Shown: piece by piece, positions 4,926 to 5,952 of the stretch | Numbering within the stretch: position 1 is the first letter of the stretch | How the letters are laid out: every line of letters begins with the position of its first letter | DNA from: JBHFEI01 sp041928815 | Lineage (GTDB): Bacteria; Pseudomonadota; Alphaproteobacteria; Rhizobiales; Rhizobiaceae | DNA: 5,952 bases | Assembly (NCBI RefSeq): GCF_041928815.1 | Contig: NZ_JBHFEI010000041.1 | Span: forward strand, 1-5,952 | Reading direction: 5' to 3' | Translations under genes and position numbers: made by a program | The notes under the pieces: model-generated | What the model saw: only the letters and a program-made list of their open reading frames with translations | Databases searched by the model: none | Told to the model about the DNA's origin: nothing

Positions 4926-5567
4926 ATGCTGCGCATCGACCTCTTCACAGAGATCACCTGCCCCTGGTGCATCATCGGACATCACCGCCTCGACAAGGTC
5001 CTGGCGGAGCGGTTCCCCGCGCTGGCTGTCGATATCCGCCAGCACCCGGTGCTGCTGCTTCCCGACGCGCCGGCAGCGGGCCTCTACATTCCCGACCTTC
5101 TCCGCTCACGCTACGGCATCACAGACCCAAAGGCGTCGTTCGCGCACCCTGAAGCTGAGGCACGGGCGACCGGCCTTGATCTCGACCTAAGCCGCCAGCT
5201 TTGGACCTACAGGACGCAGGCGGCGCACGGGCTTATCCTAGCGGCGCGGGGCCGTGGCACGGAGCATCGCCTCGCGGTTGCGATCACCGACGCCCACTTC
5301 CTCGAAGCCAGAAACATCTCCGATGCTGACGTCCTCGCCGATATCGCTATGGGCTACGGATTCGAGCGCGATGAGGCGCGTGGGATCGCGTTGGACCCCG
5401 AACAGCACAGGCGTGTCGAGCAAGAGGCCGCCAGGTCCGTAGCGGCGGGCGTGCGGTCCGTCCCCCACTTCGTTTTCGGCGGGCGCATCGCCATCAACGG
5501 GGGACGCAGCGAGGATGAGATCGCGTCCGCTATCCGTGATGCTGCAAGCGTTGCCGCATCCGCCTAA
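4926..5567 (+). CDS. DsbA/FrnE-family thiol oxidoreductase
   Basis: This 213-residue thioredoxin-fold protein is of the FrnE-like DsbA family. The N-terminus FTEITCPWCIIGHHRL carries the CPWC active site (Cys12, Cys15). The helical insertion spans about 60-165 (LWTYRTQAAHGL, LAVAITDAHFLEARNISDADVLADIA). The conserved cis-proline loop follows at GVRSVPHFVFGGRIAINGG (Pro180). No signal peptide is present, so it acts in the cytoplasm, as FrnE proteins do, in disulfide isomerisation or redox stress protection. Some relatives are glutathione-dependent isomerases such as 2-hydroxychromene-2-carboxylate isomerase, but those lack CxxC. I chose the ATG at 4926 with GAGG at 4914-4917, 8 nt upstream, over the TTG at 4920. 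GAGG overlaps the stop of the upstream SDR gene, consistent with one operon. Confidence 0.92.
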   Translation: MLRIDLFTEITCPWCIIGHHRLDKVLAERFPALAVDIRQHPVLLLPDAPAAGLYIPDLLRSRYGITDPKASFAHPEAEARATGLDLDLSRQLWTYRTQAAHGLILAARGRGTEHRLAVAITDAHFLEARNISDADVLADIAMGYGFERDEARGIALDPEQHRRVEQEAARSVAAGVRSVPHFVFGGRIAINGGRSEDEIASAIRDAASVAASA

Positions 5568-5573
5568 CAGGGG

Positions 5574-5635
5574 ACGTCCGGTTCGTCGCCTTAGGGTCGA
5601 TAGCGCGCGTGGTTGTCCTTGCGCGAACCGGACGT
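5574..5635. repeat. 12-bp perfect inverted repeat after the dsbA-like gene
   Basis: ACGTCCGGTTCG (5574-5585) and CGAACCGGACGT (5624-5635) are perfectly complementary, with a 38-nt loop. The repeat begins 6 bp after the stop of the DsbA-like gene. No T-run follows, so a simple intrinsic terminator is unlikely. It could be a structured 3' end, a DNA-binding site or a remnant linked to the mobile element that follows. Confidence 0.5.
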
Positions 5636-5686
5636 TGGTGAAGCTTGTCTCATTCCGCCTGCGGCTTCCGGGAGCGCTTAGCCAGT

Positions 5687-5715
5687 TTGATAAATCCTTC
5701 AAAATGATGTAGATT
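5687..5715 (+). promoter_or_regulatory. Sigma70-like promoter upstream of the transposase remnant
   Basis: A -35 box TTGATA (5687-5692) and a -10 box TAGATT (5710-5715) are separated by exactly 17 bp, matching consensus at 5/6 and 4/6. The local sequence is AT-rich compared with its surroundings. It would yield a short leader ahead of the GTG start at 5745. Confidence 0.5.
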
Positions 5716-5744
5716 CAACGAGTTAATCCGGATGGAGGCGCGTT

Positions 5745-5877
5745 GTGAGCTTCATCGAAGGCGATAGCCGAGATCAAATCAACCTCCTGCCGCCATCCAT
5801 AGATGACTACGTTGCGCCCGACGCGCTCGTCCGCGGTCGTCGATGCGTTCGTGGGCAGCCTGGACTTGGCCGAGCTA
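5745..5877 (+). pseudogene. IS1182-family transposase N-terminus, frameshifted and truncated
   Basis: Translation from GTG 5745 (GGAGG at 5734-5738, 6 nt upstream) gives VSFIEGDSRDQINLLPPSIDDY and then VAPDALVR. This is the N-terminal signature of IS1182-family transposases, which run to roughly 450-500 residues. After Arg30 one extra G (about 5835) shifts the frame. The family sequence continues in the next frame as VVDAFVGSLDLAEL to 5877, where GF... would be expected. Instead unrelated sequence and a stop (5890-5892) follow. The unshifted frame stops at 5907. Only about 45 codons of recognisable transposase remain, so it is dead. Neither terminal repeat could be placed with certainty. Confidence 0.75.
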
Positions 5878-5952
5878 GAGCGTCTTCGATGAACGCGGAG
5901 TCGGATTGATGATTCACGCGGTCGGGCTTGTCTGATTCACTGGTCCTGGTGA
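5876..5952. mobile_element. Possible second insertion interrupting the IS1182 remnant
   Basis: Transposase similarity stops at CTA (5875-5877), and the new sequence begins GAGCGTCTTCGATGAAC. A TA dinucleotide at the junction is what an IS630/Tc1-type element, which duplicates TA, would leave. The segment contains TGATTCAC twice (5910-5917, 5933-5940). No coding region is evident in these last 75 bases, so the element type is a guess. Confidence 0.25.

Noticed and set aside
5562..5642. Integron attC-like site after the dsbA-like gene (GCCTAAC overlapping the stop, then an inverted repeat)
   Set aside because: GCCTAAC fits RYYYAAC, but the other end reads GTTGGTG rather than GTTRRRY. The stem is perfect with no extrahelical bases, and the gene is in an operon with its own RBS rather than a single-gene cassette.

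Overview
The window is GC-rich, with G/C-biased third codon positions throughout. Its gene content (HxlR regulators, short-chain dehydrogenases, a FrnE-like DsbA protein, an IS1182-type transposase remnant) fits an alphaproteobacterium, perhaps a sphingomonad or rhizobium-like organism. That placement is an inference from protein style, not from a marker gene. The segment looks like accessory DNA with mobile-element debris at both edges.

Left part (1-2060), all on the minus strand: an AAA ATPase of the AAA_14/DUF4143 type (613-1884) is followed, with a 14-bp overlap, by a HamA-like DUF1837 nuclease gene (6-626). HamA is the nuclease subunit of the Hachiman anti-phage system. Here the gene appears to lose its C-terminal part, and the leftmost ~46 bp look like the end of an insertion sequence. 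No HamB helicase is visible. The pair has a good sigma70-like promoter (1912-1940) decorated with three GCAGATTG direct repeats spaced 22-23 bp apart and a 7-bp-arm palindrome over the -10 box, so it is probably a regulated operon.

Middle and right part (2061-5567): two regulator/oxidoreductase modules arranged as mirror images. Module A is an NTF2/SnoaL-like small protein and a classical SDR dehydrogenase (minus strand, ATGA overlap), divergent from an HxlR regulator at 3289-3660. Module B is a second HxlR regulator (3719-4147, minus), divergent from an atypical SDR (4190-4915) and a FrnE/DsbA-like CPWC thiol oxidoreductase (4926-5567). The two HxlR genes converge at about 3660-3720. Each divergent region carries inverted repeats, several of which include ribosome binding sites. 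The likely theme is inducible handling of a reactive small molecule or redox stress, but no substrate can be read from the sequence.

Right edge (5568-5952): a 12-bp perfect inverted repeat after the dsbA-like gene, a sigma70-like promoter, then the first ~45 codons of an IS1182-family transposase. That gene is broken by a one-base insertion at about 5835, and its homology ends at about 5877, where another element may have inserted.
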